Source: CANLBN01 sp050298695
Lineage (GTDB): Bacteria; Pseudomonadota; Gammaproteobacteria; Pseudomonadales; Cellvibrionaceae
NCBI GenBank assembly: GCA_050298695.1
Contig: JBNKUQ010000020.1
Location: forward strand, 1-39,676
Reading direction: 5' to 3'
DNA: 39,676 bases
Both the position numbers and the translations under genes were made by a program. Each line of letters opens with the position of its first letter. Position 1 is the stretch's first letter. The notes under the pieces were generated by a model. It saw only the letters and a program-made list of their open reading frames with translations, was not told where the DNA came from and made no database searches. Below are positions 8,129 through 17,795 of this stretch, piece after piece.

Positions 8129-8803
8129 TTAAGACTGCAAATCGACTTCATTGGCTTCGATAATCGTGGTTTCTTGTTGTCCTTTTTCTATCCATTCTTT
8201 CATGGCGGGTAGAGATAAAATGTGATCAATGTAGTTTTGTTCTACTTCACCCATAGGAATCCCTTGGCTATGTAGGCGGATAGCAACGGGGGCATAAAAG
8301 GCATCGGCAATGGAAAATTGGCCAAATAAGAAATCGCCTTGTTCCCCATATTCTTCTCGACAGTTTTTCCAAATCTGACTGATGCGATCAATATCTTTTT
8401 GTAGAGTATGAGAGATATTTACGGGTTTACCTTCTTTGCGCGAATCCAATTTGCGACAGTTCATGGGAATGGTATTGCGGAGCTCTGTAAAGCTGGAGTG
8501 CATTTCACAAGTAACGGCCCGGGCAATGCTACGGCTATCCCTGGCAAAAGGCCATAGTGCTTTTTCAGGGTGGCGTTCGGCTAAATGTTCGACGATGGCC
8601 ATTGAGTCCCAGATGCTTAGATCATCGGCGATCAAGATGGGTACTTTACCCGCAGGTGAGTATTGCAAAATTTCTTGTTTGCCATTTTCGCTATGGAGCT
8701 CAATACTGATTTCTTCAAACTCAATACCAGCAACTTTCATAGTAAGCCAAGGGCGTAGAGACCAAGAGGAGTAATTCTTATTGCCAATAATAAGTTGATA
8801 CAT
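8129..8803 (-). CDS. Glutathione S-transferase family protein
   Basis: A 224-residue soluble protein with an N-terminal thioredoxin-like domain and an all-helical C-terminal domain. Visible marks are NYSSWSLRPWL (10-20, with Ser residues as candidate catalytic groups), the cis-proline element KVPIL (53-57) and the glutathione-binding WDSMAI (65-70). It probably conjugates glutathione to, or reduces, small electrophiles; the substrate is not known. It starts 18 bases after the stop of a CPA2 antiporter gene on the same strand, so the two are probably co-transcribed. A glutathione enzyme beside a Kef-like exporter is a plausible functional link. Confidence 0.88.
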   Translation of the reverse strand: MYQLIIGNKNYSSWSLRPWLTMKVAGIEFEEISIELHSENGKQEILQYSPAGKVPILIADDLSIWDSMAIVEHLAERHPEKALWPFARDSRSIARAVTCEMHSSFTELRNTIPMNCRKLDSRKEGKPVNISHTLQKDIDRISQIWKNCREEYGEQGDFLFGQFSIADAFYAPVAIRLHSQGIPMGEVEQNYIDHILSLPAMKEWIEKGQQETTIIEANEVDLQS

Positions 8804-8821
8804 TCTCTATCCTTTATTAAA

Positions 8822-9988
8822 TTAGTCGCGGCGCAATTTATCATTCACCGCGATGGGGTTAGGTAGATTGAATACAACGATATAACTGGAAATTAAAAAG
8901 GTTAAAATCGCGGTGGCTTGAATCAATGTGGAAGCTTTTTCGCTGATCAGTGCGCCTTTGAATGCAACCAATGCAATTAATAAAGAGAACTCACTGATTT
9001 GCCCTAGACGAAAACCAATATCCCAAGCCAATTCTTTTTTCTCACTTTGTTTACCGAGTAGTAAGCGAAAGGTTGTGGGTTTTAATGCGAGCATAATGGC
9101 ACCCAGGATAATTGCAGCCAGCAATACATCTCCCAAAATTAATAAATTAAAACTGGCGCCTAGAGAAAAGAAAAAGAGTATCAAGAAAAAGTCGCGCAGA
9201 GGCTTTAAATTAATGGCGATATATTGAGAAATAGGGCTGGTAGCTAAACTGATTCCTGCGATAAAAGCGCCAATTTCTGCAGACAAGCCTAAAGTTTCAC
9301 ACAGTTCTGCCATGCCCAAGCACCATCCCAACGCTAAGAGAAAGATATATTCGTGGAAACGGTCAAATTTACTCAGCAGAGGCTGGATAACATAACGCAC
9401 AAAGCCCCAGGCAAATAAAACGACAAAAGGAAGAGATATTACGGTCATGCCGAGCTGTTTGAGATCCACATGACCGAGTTCTCCGCTCAGTAAAACCATT
9501 AAGCATAGGATGGCTAAAAAGTCTTGTAGCAACAGCAAGCCCACTAAGAGTTCACCGCTATGGCGGTGGTGCAGTACGGTTGTGGGTAATAATTTAATAC
9601 CGATGATGGTGCTAGAAAACATCATAGCCATACCAATGACCATGCATTCAATCGGCGTATAGTTAAAGACCAGTCCAATGGCGTAGCCAACACCGGCAAA
9701 TAAGCCCGAGCTAAGTAATGCAATGGGGGTCACTTGTTTTATCACGGATATCAGTGCTTTTGGCTGCATATCCAAGCCCAGTAAAAACAATAAGAAAATA
9801 ATGCCAATGCGTGATATCTCTGAAATAAGATCGACATTGGTCATGAGTTTTAGGCCGTGTGGTCCTAGCATGGCGCCGAGAATAATATAGGCCACCAAAA
9901 GGGGTTGCCGGGTATACAACGCGAGGGATGCAATAATGGCTGCGCCCGTAAAGATAAGAAAAAAAGACTGAAAGAGAGTTGCTTCCAT
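8822..9988 (-). CDS. CPA2-family cation:proton antiporter lacking a TrkA domain
   Basis: A 388-residue membrane protein with about 12 helices. It has the CPA2 marks LGPHGL (41-46), IFLLFLLGLDMQP (64-76), the membrane Asp of LLQDFLAI (D156) and LGQISEFSLLIALVAFKGAL near the end. It belongs to the KefB-like membrane-domain group but ends after the transport domain; the cytosolic RCK/TrkA-N domain present in the gene at 1707-3470 is missing. It may work with a separate regulator or be unregulated. It is the first gene of a pair with the glutathione transferase. The ion (K+ or Na+) is not decidable from sequence. Confidence 0.85.
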   Translation of the reverse strand: MEATLFQSFFLIFTGAAIIASLALYTRQPLLVAYIILGAMLGPHGLKLMTNVDLISEISRIGIIFLLFLLGLDMQPKALISVIKQVTPIALLSSGLFAGVGYAIGLVFNYTPIECMVIGMAMMFSSTIIGIKLLPTTVLHHRHSGELLVGLLLLQDFLAILCLMVLLSGELGHVDLKQLGMTVISLPFVVLFAWGFVRYVIQPLLSKFDRFHEYIFLLALGWCLGMAELCETLGLSAEIGAFIAGISLATSPISQYIAINLKPLRDFFLILFFFSLGASFNLLILGDVLLAAIILGAIMLALKPTTFRLLLGKQSEKKELAWDIGFRLGQISEFSLLIALVAFKGALISEKASTLIQATAILTFLISSYIVVFNLPNPIAVNDKLRRD

Positions 9989-10049
9989 AAGACCGCTATT
10001 ATTATGGGTGGATAGCAGTAAGTGTATCAGTTGAGGAGAGGCTAAGAAA

Positions 10050-10069
10050 CGCCTGGCTGTTGCCAGGCG
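10050..10069 (-). terminator. Probable terminator after the cysI-DUF934 unit
   Basis: An 8-bp perfect GC-rich stem (CGCCTGGC / GCCAGGCG) with a 4-base loop. Read on the minus strand it is followed by TTTCTTA. It lies 42 bases past the DUF934 stop and before the antiporter gene. Confidence 0.6.
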
Positions 10070-10110
10070 CTGTTATTTTATTTTTTGCCCTATTTTTTAA
10101 GGGAGGCTTT

Positions 10111-10602
10111 TTAAGCGGTTTTGCGCCTAAATAATGGCTCAGGCATATCCACGGAGGTTTGGTAGGCTTCCGTGAAATCATTGAGTGATTCGACAGCGGT
10201 GTTAATATCCACATTGGGATCAACAAAAGTAAATGCATTAAAGCCACAGCGTTTTAAATAACAAAGCTGATCGCGAATAATATGCCCAATGGCCCGCACT
10301 TCGCCTTGGTAGCCATAACGTTCACGTAGTAGGCGCGCGAGGGAAAAACCGCGGCCATCCATAAATACCGGGAAGTTGATGGCAATCACGGGTAGTGCGA
10401 GTAATTGAGGCGCAATATTCTCCAGTTCAATATCGTTATTCAGCCAAATGCCCACATCTTTTCGAGTGTGGAGTTCCGTTTGTTCGATCCATACCGCCGC
10501 AGGCACAATCACTTCGCCTTCAGGTATGGCTTCTTCTGAGGATTGAATGACAGCCCAGTTGTTATCGACCACCTGGCCATCTTTAATCATTTTATTGGTC
10601 AT
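10111..10602 (-). CDS. DUF934 family protein linked to sulfite reduction
   Basis: A 163-residue soluble protein of the DUF934 (COG3749) family, which in proteobacteria almost always follows a cysI-type hemoprotein reductase gene. Here it starts 13 bases after the cysI stop. The typical features are visible: FMDGRGFSLARLLRERYGY in the middle and IRDQLCYLKRCGFNAF towards the end, with Cys residues at the latter site. The family's biochemical role is not established; context points to assimilatory sulfite (or nitrite) reduction. Confidence 0.85.
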   Translation of the reverse strand: MTNKMIKDGQVVDNNWAVIQSSEEAIPEGEVIVPAAVWIEQTELHTRKDVGIWLNNDIELENIAPQLLALPVIAINFPVFMDGRGFSLARLLRERYGYQGEVRAIGHIIRDQLCYLKRCGFNAFTFVDPNVDINTAVESLNDFTEAYQTSVDMPEPLFRRKTA

Positions 10603-10615
10603 AATGTTTTCTACT

Positions 10616-12280
10616 TTATGGGGCGCTAGCGTAAACCTTTTCTTTAAAGGGAGCTAAGCCAATTCGGTTATAGGTGTCAATAAACAACTCATCTTCGTGT
10701 CGGTTATCAACAAATACAGTTAATAATTTATCAATGACGCTGGGGATGTCTTCAGCGTCAAAGGCGGGTCCAAGTACTTTACCAAGAGCGGCATTTTCTG
10801 TGGCATTGCCACCTAGCTGGACTTGGTAAAATTCGGCGCCTTTTTTATCCACACCCAAAATACCAATATGCCCCACATGGTGGTGGCCGCAGGCATTCAT
10901 ACATCCCGAGATATTGATGTCTAGATCGCCAATATCATAGAGGTAGTCCATATTGTCAAAGCGACGTTGGATGGCTTCCGCCACGGGAATAGATTTGGCG
11001 TTAGCGAGAGAACAAAAGTCACCACCGGGGCAGCAAATCATATCGGTAAGGGTACCGATATTGGGCGTCGCAAAACCGGCTGTTTTAGCCGCTTGCCACA
11101 GTGCCAATAAATCAGACTGTTTGACATCCGCCAATACAATATTTTGTTCATGGGTGGTGCGGGCTTCGCCAAAGCTGTATTGATCCGCTAGATCCGCAAT
11201 GATATCCAACTGGCGGTCGGTGATATCACCCGGTGCTACCCCTGTTGGTTTCAGCGATAAAACAACCGCTTGATAGCCAGGAACTTTATGCTTAAAGGTG
11301 TTGCGCGTTAACCATTTGGCGAAGGCGATGTTGTCTTCAGTGAGTACGGCTAACTTGGCTTGTTCTTCATCATCGTTGAGCACATCGTAGGCGGGCGCAG
11401 TGAAGAAACCTTTGGCGCGCTCTATCTCTTTGCTTGTGAGCGTGGCGGGACCATCTTTTAAGTGATTCCATTCCGCTTCCACTTTTTCACTAAACTGCTC
11501 AACGCCCATGGCCTTAACCAGGATTTTAATACGTGCTTTGTACTTATTATCGCGTCGGCCAAACAGGTTATAAACTCGAAGAATAGCCTCTAAGTAGGTC
11601 AACAAGTGCTGTTCAGGCAAAAACTCTCTCACTACGGAACCAATGACAGGTGTCCGCCCTAAACCGCCGCCAACCAAGACTTTAAAGCCAATCTCGCCTT
11701 GGTCATTCTGTATGACTTGTAAGCCAATATCGTGCACTTGAACCGCAGCACGATCGCGATTAGCGCCCGTAACGGCAATTTTGAATTTTCGGGGTAAAAA
11801 GGCGAATTCGGGATGGAAGCTGGACCACTGACGAATAATTTCACAGTAGGGGCGCGGGTCAATCAGTTCATCGGCAGCAATACCCGCATACTGGTCTGAG
11901 GTCGTGTTGCGAATACAGTTGCCGCTGGATTGGGTCGCATGCATCTCGACCTCAGCAAGTTCAGCAAGAATATCGGGAACATCTTCCAAGCTAGGCCAGT
12001 TAAATTGGATGTTTTGCCGGGTGCTGACATGGCAATAGCCTTTGTCATAGTGACGAGCAATATGAGCGAGTCGACGTAGCTGCGTGCTATTGAGCATACC
12101 GTAGGGAACATTGACGCGTAGCATGGGTGCGAGTCGTTGTACATATAAGCCATTTTGTAGGCGCAAAGGCAAGAATTCTTCTTCTTTTAGTTGGCCATTG
12201 AGATAGCGCTCTGTTTGCCCTCGAAATTGGTCAATGCGCTGCTGGATGATTTGGTGATCATAGCGATCATATTGATACAT
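10616..12280 (-). CDS. cysI: Sulfite/nitrite reductase hemoprotein (CysI-type)
   Basis: A 554-residue siroheme and [4Fe-4S] enzyme that carries out the six-electron reduction of sulfite to sulfide in cysteine synthesis (or nitrite to ammonia in close relatives). The paired ferredoxin-like half-domains and siroheme domains are visible, with HVSTRQNIQFNW (84-95) and NTTSDQYAG (125-133). Cluster ligands are C417-x5-C423 and C460-x3-C464 (SGCMNACGHHHVGHIG). Length is normal for the family. The following DUF934 gene favours a sulfite role, and no flavoprotein cysJ lies nearby, suggesting a ferredoxin or other donor. The ATG at 12280 gives the family start MYQYDRYD. Confidence 0.92.
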   Translation of the reverse strand: MYQYDRYDHQIIQQRIDQFRGQTERYLNGQLKEEEFLPLRLQNGLYVQRLAPMLRVNVPYGMLNSTQLRRLAHIARHYDKGYCHVSTRQNIQFNWPSLEDVPDILAELAEVEMHATQSSGNCIRNTTSDQYAGIAADELIDPRPYCEIIRQWSSFHPEFAFLPRKFKIAVTGANRDRAAVQVHDIGLQVIQNDQGEIGFKVLVGGGLGRTPVIGSVVREFLPEQHLLTYLEAILRVYNLFGRRDNKYKARIKILVKAMGVEQFSEKVEAEWNHLKDGPATLTSKEIERAKGFFTAPAYDVLNDDEEQAKLAVLTEDNIAFAKWLTRNTFKHKVPGYQAVVLSLKPTGVAPGDITDRQLDIIADLADQYSFGEARTTHEQNIVLADVKQSDLLALWQAAKTAGFATPNIGTLTDMICCPGGDFCSLANAKSIPVAEAIQRRFDNMDYLYDIGDLDINISGCMNACGHHHVGHIGILGVDKKGAEFYQVQLGGNATENAALGKVLGPAFDAEDIPSVIDKLLTVFVDNRHEDELFIDTYNRIGLAPFKEKVYASAP

Positions 12281-12316
12281 AAAGACTCTCTGGATAAATG
12301 TAATTATATATGTAAC

Positions 12317-12440
12317 GTCATTCCCGCGATCAGCAACCGCTCTTGCGTTACTTGAAGTACCCTACTTCCTGTAGGGCAAGGCGGGAATCCATATCAAAAG
12401 AGGCCGACTAATCATGGATCCCCGCCTTCGCGGGGATGAC
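12317..12440. repeat. About 124-bp palindromic intergenic element
   Basis: GTCATTCCCGCG at the left end is mirrored, with one mismatch, by CGCGGGGATGAC at the right end (12429-12440). Inside is GCGGGAATCCAT (12381-12392) and an 8-bp perfect hairpin ATCCCCGC-CTTC-GCGGGGAT (12418-12437). This GTCATTCCCGC/GCGGGAATCC type is dispersed in many proteobacteria. It occupies much of the 432-base gap between cysI and the TPR gene. The rest of that gap holds no gene that I can support, apart from the 13-bp tandem repeat at its right end. Confidence 0.75.
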
Positions 12441-12653
12441 ACAGGAGCAATTGTGAATATACCCCTAAACTAAAATGCAGCGCAGGATAACGCAATTGGC
12501 GTGAAGCCGCGAGAGAGGAAACAACGTTATTTTGGTAAAAGCTTATCAATAAAGCAGATAAGCCTGTATAGCAATTCTTACCTTGTTGGAAAATGGCTGT
12601 ATTGATTGACGCTTAAGCAGTCGTTATTATCTGTTGTGATAAGTTTTAGAGTG

Positions 12654-12699
12654 ACAAAGACCTCCAACAAAGACCTCCAACAAAGACCTCCAACAAAGG
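12654..12699 (+). repeat. 13-bp tandem repeat, 3.5 copies, in the leader of the TPR gene
   Basis: The unit ACAAAGACCTCCA occurs three times exactly (12654-12666, 12667-12679, 12680-12692), followed by ACAAAGG. The half copy supplies the AAAGGA that acts as the ribosome site for the gene starting at 12713. Exact repeats can change copy number by slippage and could alter expression or bind a regulator. Confidence 0.9.
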
Positions 12700-12712
12700 A
12701 AATGCAGTACTT

Positions 12713-15700
12713 ATGGATCCACAAATGACCCCTGAAGAAATTGAAAAACACCTTCTGAATATTGAAGCCCTTTTTGAAAAGTCGCTTTATCGACAAGCTT
12801 ATGATCTTGGTCATCGCTTATTTGGTCCGGTGTCGCAATGGCCAAATGATAAAGCTTGCTTACTGGGGGCTCGCATTTTAGGGCACTTGGGCTTGTATCG
12901 TTTAGCTGATGCAATGTTATTCAAACTATGGCGCAGAACCCCCGGTTTAAGTGATTTGGCTTATTACTATATTTCCACAGTCCGCACCTGGCGGGGGCCG
13001 CTCAAAGCATTGGATACACTCCGCGATATACGTCAACGTTATCAGCTTTCAGCAAAAGAACTGGCTCACCTTGCCACAGAAGAAGCCTCTATTTTAATGC
13101 AGTATCGCGACTTTTCTGCGGCGGAAAAATGTTTGGATGCTATTCCCAAGGGGGATCATGATCGCTGGGTTGTTATACAAGGGGCTCAGCTCAAGCTAGC
13201 CGCAGATGAATATAGCGCTGCGCTAAACCTAACTGAAGATGCCGTCACCGCTTTTCCTGATTACCGGCCTGCCATTCAAAAGTATGCTCACCTTTTACAA
13301 TTGACGGGAGATACGCAGAAAGGTATTGAGGTGCTCACGGCCTTTTGGGAACAATCAGAGTCCTGGTGGGTAGGAAAGCAGTTATTTGACCTATTGATGG
13401 ATGCAAACGCTTACCAAGAAGCCAGCATTTGCTTAGAGCGTTTAAAAACATTGCCGCCACACGGTGGTAAAGAAATCGATAGGCAGCATCAGTCAATGGA
13501 AGCCGATTTACTCTGTGCCCAGGAAAAGTATAGTGAGGCCTTGCCTTTTTTAGAGCAAAAATCGTTTTTTCATTCCGCAGTTAATTCATCGATTAAAAAA
13601 TCTCGCGATGATTCAAAACGTAGAGTGTTAGATGTTCCCTTTATACGCCAAGCAAATATGACCTGTGCGCCAGCAAGTTTGACAGCAGTGTCCTTGTTTT
13701 GGGGGAGAGAAGAAAATCAAGACGCCGTTATTGAGGCCATATGCTATGGCGGAACCCAATCGTATGATGAACGTAAATGGGCGATAGAAAAAGGCTGGTA
13801 TACCTGCGAGTTTGATCTCCAGTTTGAATCACTAAAAGCATTAATAGATAGGGATATTCCAGTATTGCTTGCGACGGTTGAACCGGGTAGTGGGCATTTG
13901 CAAATTATTGTCGGCTATGATGAGAGTATGGGAACCTATTTGCTACGAGACCCTTACTATCCTCGATTACAGGAATTTTTAATTACTGAAAGCGAAAAAT
14001 ATTTTGCCGCTAATGGACCGCGTTGTATGGTCATGGTGCCGCAAGATAAAAAAGAACAAGTCAAAGTTTTAAATCTACCTTCCAAAAAATTGTACGATGC
14101 GTTGTATCGAGTGAATGATGCCTTGGACAAAAATGATCGACATACCGCAGTTAAAGTGGTGAACAAAGCCAAAGAGGTTGCCCCGGAACATAGAATAACC
14201 AGTGTCTGCGAACGAACCTTAGCATTTTATGATCGGGATGAATCCGCCATTCTCAACGCGACAGAAAAATTACTCAAACTATTTCCCGAGGATGTCAACT
14301 TCCAGCTTAGCCGCGTATCGTCACTGATGGAGTTAGGATCTTCTTCTAAGGCCTTAGAGTATCTTGAGGAAATTGCTAATGCTGAAAAAAGTCACTTCTT
14401 AATTCGAAGTCGTTTGGCGAATGAGTTGCGATGGGATCATCAAAAGAAACAAGAAACTGATAAATTATATCGAGAACTGTTAAAGATCAGCCCACAACAT
14501 ACACAAACTCTATATGGCTTTGCGGGTACGCTTTGGGATAAAGGCGAATATGAATACAGTTATCAACTGTATCGTTTTTGTACCTGTCTTGAAGATACTC
14601 ACGAGGGCTACGCTGAAAGCTTTTTTAAAGCTGCCCGTTTTCATAAAAGAACTGAAGAGGCCATTGACTTTCTTGTTGACCGTTTTAAACGTTTTGGGGC
14701 GAGAAGTTCTGGACCTATTATTTCTCTTTATAATGCCTTTGATAGCCTTGAGCGGACCAAAGAGGGCTTGGTTTATTTAAAACAGGCCATTGAATTGCGG
14801 CCCGAGGATGGCGATTTATTATTATTTGCGGCGAGAAAATTTCTCTATACGAGTCAATTTGATAAAGCCCTCGAATTACTGGGCAAAGCAAAGCCTCATT
14901 GTCATTCTATACGCTTTAATGAAGCTGCTATTGAAATTTATGAAGCGCAGTTACAGCCAGAAAAAGCGCTTGCAGCGTGCAAAAAAATTATTGAGCGGGA
15001 ACCGTTGAATTCTAATGCTAATTATTCTTATACGCGATTGTTAAGAGAAGCAAATCGAAATCAAGAAGCATTGAACTATGTTCGTCAACAATTAGATAAA
15101 TATCCAGAAAATGCCATGCTTCAACGTTTGTTAATACAAACAATTGACCCTGCAGACTTTTCTGAACTTCACCTTGCCCACCAATATTATTGTCGTAGTC
15201 ATCCATTAGATACTTGGGGTTGGCGTGGGTTATCATCAGTATTAATTGAACAGGGTGAATATCAAAAAGCGCTCGAAGCTTCTTTAAAAGCGATTGATAT
15301 CAATAATCGTGAAAGTGTTAATTATGGTTATTTGGGTGACGCTTACATAGCCTTAAATCAGCGAGAAAATGCACATAATGCTTTTAAGAAAGCGATTGAA
15401 ATATCCTGTGATTATGGCTACGCCTATGAGAGATTATTGGATACGAGTCTTGATATTGAATCTCAGCGTCAGGATCTAGATTTTATCCACCAAGAATTAA
15501 TGAGCCAAATTAGTTATGGCGGAGGGATTTTAGATTTTCAGTATATTGCTCAACGGTATATAGATTCAGAACGTATCAGTGAATTTCTTAATCATGCTTT
15601 AGAAGCGCGGCCTGATTTATGGCAGAGCTGGGTGGCATCAGTGATTCACTTGCGACAACAAAACCAATGTGAAAAAGCCTTAGCGCTTATTGATAAAGGC

Positions 15701-17698
15701 ATTAAAAAATTTCCCTTATTGCCACGATTATATTTTGAAAAGGCGGAAATATACCGCTTGTTGCATGATGATAATGCGGCGATTAAAACACTACAGTATA
15801 CCTTGGAATTATCCCCAGGTTGGACGATGGCCTCGAATAGTCTTTGTCAGTTGTATGAAAAGACAGGTGATTTGGAGGCTGCCATTGAATTACAGCAGTC
15901 GACCATTCGACGTTCCCCCATGTCGCCAAGCCCCTATGGTTTTTTAGCGGATTTGTTTATTGATTTAGATCGAAAAAAAGAGGCGTTTGACTCATTAGAA
16001 AAGGCGATAGAACGAGATGTTTCCTATACCTGGGCCTGGAAAAAATTATATAGTCTTTGTAAAGAAAAAAATGATGAAGCTTACTTTTTTGAAAAGCTAC
16101 AAAAAACGATCGCATCGTGGCCGGAGAATGTGTATTTAATAGAAGTATTCGCTGAGCTTTATGATGACGAGACCACTTCCATCGATTTAATTAAACGCTA
16201 TCTATCGCAGCGCCCACATCATCTCGATTTGTGTATTAAGTTAATTCACCTCTATTCAAGGCAAAATCAATTCGATGAAGCCCGATGTTATGTGAGTCGG
16301 GATTATTGGAGTGGTTCAGTTCCTGTTGCCATTCAAGCCAATGAAGCCTGGTTGTATGCGTGTGAGGATGATTTGCTACGCGCGATTGATATTATGAATG
16401 ATGTGGCGACTAAAAACTCACATTACTATGATGCATGGCGTTATTTAGCATTATGGAATGCGCGGATAAATAACAAAGACGAAGTTGAAAAAGCCTTATC
16501 TCATTGTGCAAGGCTTTATCCCCATGATGCTAATGTTTTGTGTTTTTGCGCTGAGAAACTGCAAGAAATTGGCAGTGAAAGCCCTGATATTGATACCTAT
16601 TTAATGCATGCTTTTGAGTTGGATCCATCGGATCAATATAATGCGCTTACTTATATCGATTATGTGCTGGAAAAAGAAAAAAGCGAAGAAGTAAAAAGGG
16701 CGTTAGATTTATTGTTAGTACATCACCAAAATCCTTATGTTTTCTTGCGCTCTATACAATTGTCATTGTTGAATAAAAACAGTGATGAAGCCTTATCGTA
16801 TTTTGAGAAAAGTTTGGTTTATCCGCCATCAGATAATAGTGTTGTATACAATATGTGGCTGCATCTTGAAAAAGCTGAGCTTGTAGACAAGGCCAATAGC
16901 ATTATCCTTGCTATTAAAGATCAAGATGGTTCACTTGATCCTATGGCAGGTCGATGCGTTGGGCGTTTCGATATTTCTTCGTTAAAACTAAAAGATGTTG
17001 AGAAAAAGATATCCCAATTTTCTTTTGATTCATTATTTGAACAGCGTTATATCGAGGCCTATTTAAGATATCTTATTAATGAAAAGCGTCAAGCCGCGAC
17101 AAAATTGGAAAAGCAAATACTCAGTTTTATTAAGCAAGATACTACCAACTGGAGTTTGTTGGCCTACTTAAAATTCCAGGTAAATAATAAAGAGTGTGAA
17201 GCGGCTGAACTTATGAAAGGTCTGGAAAAGTGTCGTGATGTCGAAGCATGGATATTGTATTACGCATCGATGGCAAACCGTTGGTGTAAGCATTGGGAAA
17301 AGGGAGGGGAACTATTACGCCAAGCGTATGCGTTGCCCGCAGATAATTATCGCTCTGATATTTTAATTTGGCACCTTGTTGATAAATTGCTGATGGACGA
17401 ACCTGTCGATTGTTCTCCCTTGGCCTATTTGCACTTACATGAAATTGAACCCATCTCCAATTATGTATTGTCTTCGGCGAAGGTATTGTCGGCGTTGTTA
17501 GGTTCTAATTTTATAGAATCTTATGAAAAAATTTCTCCCTTACTGAGGCAATGTCAACGCGATTTTCAGCCTTATCCACAACACGCTGTACTACAAGAAC
17601 TGAAGAAAAGAATGAGGTCGAAGCTACGTGAGAGCATTCCAAAAATGGGTTTGCTCAAACGCCTCTTTTGGTATTGGCGGCTTTCGAGTCATTTTTAA
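12713..17698 (+). CDS. Giant TPR protein with inserted C39-type cysteine peptidase domain
   Basis: A 1661-residue protein without signal peptide or membrane helix, so probably cytosolic. Residues 1-290 are helical TPR-like repeats. Residues about 303-445 form a papain-like peptidase C39 domain with all catalytic positions in order: Q313, C318 (QANMTCAPAS), H395 (GSGHLQIIVGYD) and D413 (LLRDPYY). From about 455 to 1655 there are many further TPR units, for example with EKALAACKKIIEREPLN and GYLGDAYIALNQ. TPR arrays bind other proteins; C39 enzymes cut leader peptides, often after GG. Target and role are unknown. No bacteriocin precursor or ABC exporter is adjacent. The ATG at 12713 lies 12 bases after AAAGGA; another in-frame ATG is four codons later. 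Confidence 0.85.
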   Translation: MDPQMTPEEIEKHLLNIEALFEKSLYRQAYDLGHRLFGPVSQWPNDKACLLGARILGHLGLYRLADAMLFKLWRRTPGLSDLAYYYISTVRTWRGPLKALDTLRDIRQRYQLSAKELAHLATEEASILMQYRDFSAAEKCLDAIPKGDHDRWVVIQGAQLKLAADEYSAALNLTEDAVTAFPDYRPAIQKYAHLLQLTGDTQKGIEVLTAFWEQSESWWVGKQLFDLLMDANAYQEASICLERLKTLPPHGGKEIDRQHQSMEADLLCAQEKYSEALPFLEQKSFFHSAVNSSIKKSRDDSKRRVLDVPFIRQANMTCAPASLTAVSLFWGREENQDAVIEAICYGGTQSYDERKWAIEKGWYTCEFDLQFESLKALIDRDIPVLLATVEPGSGHLQIIVGYDESMGTYLLRDPYYPRLQEFLITESEKYFAANGPRCMVMVPQDKKEQVKVLNLPSKKLYDALYRVNDALDKNDRHTAVKVVNKAKEVAPEHRITSVCERTLAFYDRDESAILNATEKLLKLFPEDVNFQLSRVSSLMELGSSSKALEYLEEIANAEKSHFLIRSRLANELRWDHQKKQETDKLYRELLKISPQHTQTLYGFAGTLWDKGEYEYSYQLYRFCTCLEDTHEGYAESFFKAARFHKRTEEAIDFLVDRFKRFGARSSGPIISLYNAFDSLERTKEGLVYLKQAIELRPEDGDLLLFAARKFLYTSQFDKALELLGKAKPHCHSIRFNEAAIEIYEAQLQPEKALAACKKIIEREPLNSNANYSYTRLLREANRNQEALNYVRQQLDKYPENAMLQRLLIQTIDPADFSELHLAHQYYCRSHPLDTWGWRGLSSVLIEQGEYQKALEASLKAIDINNRESVNYGYLGDAYIALNQRENAHNAFKKAIEISCDYGYAYERLLDTSLDIESQRQDLDFIHQELMSQISYGGGILDFQYIAQRYIDSERISEFLNHALEARPDLWQSWVASVIHLRQQNQCEKALALIDKGIKKFPLLPRLYFEKAEIYRLLHDDNAAIKTLQYTLELSPGWTMASNSLCQLYEKTGDLEAAIELQQSTIRRSPMSPSPYGFLADLFIDLDRKKEAFDSLEKAIERDVSYTWAWKKLYSLCKEKNDEAYFFEKLQKTIASWPENVYLIEVFAELYDDETTSIDLIKRYLSQRPHHLDLCIKLIHLYSRQNQFDEARCYVSRDYWSGSVPVAIQANEAWLYACEDDLLRAIDIMNDVATKNSHYYDAWRYLALWNARINNKDEVEKALSHCARLYPHDANVLCFCAEKLQEIGSESPDIDTYLMHAFELDPSDQYNALTYIDYVLEKEKSEEVKRALDLLLVHHQNPYVFLRSIQLSLLNKNSDEALSYFEKSLVYPPSDNSVVYNMWLHLEKAELVDKANSIILAIKDQDGSLDPMAGRCVGRFDISSLKLKDVEKKISQFSFDSLFEQRYIEAYLRYLINEKRQAATKLEKQILSFIKQDTTNWSLLAYLKFQVNNKECEAAELMKGLEKCRDVEAWILYYASMANRWCKHWEKGGELLRQAYALPADNYRSDILIWHLVDKLLMDEPVDCSPLAYLHLHEIEPISNYVLSSAKVLSALLGSNFIESYEKISPLLRQCQRDFQPYPQHAVLQELKKRMRSKLRESIPKMGLLKRLFWYWRLSSHF

Positions 17699-17795
17699 AG
17701 GCACCCTATTTGGTGAAATGACTATCATTGCACTTGAATTAAGAGGCATAATTTGCTCAAATCCGCTGTAATAACAATAATGTAAAGGTTTATGT

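Noticed and set aside
8928..9227. Plus-strand frame inside the antiporter gene
   Set aside because: It is the complement of a conserved minus-strand membrane protein, with low-complexity composition.
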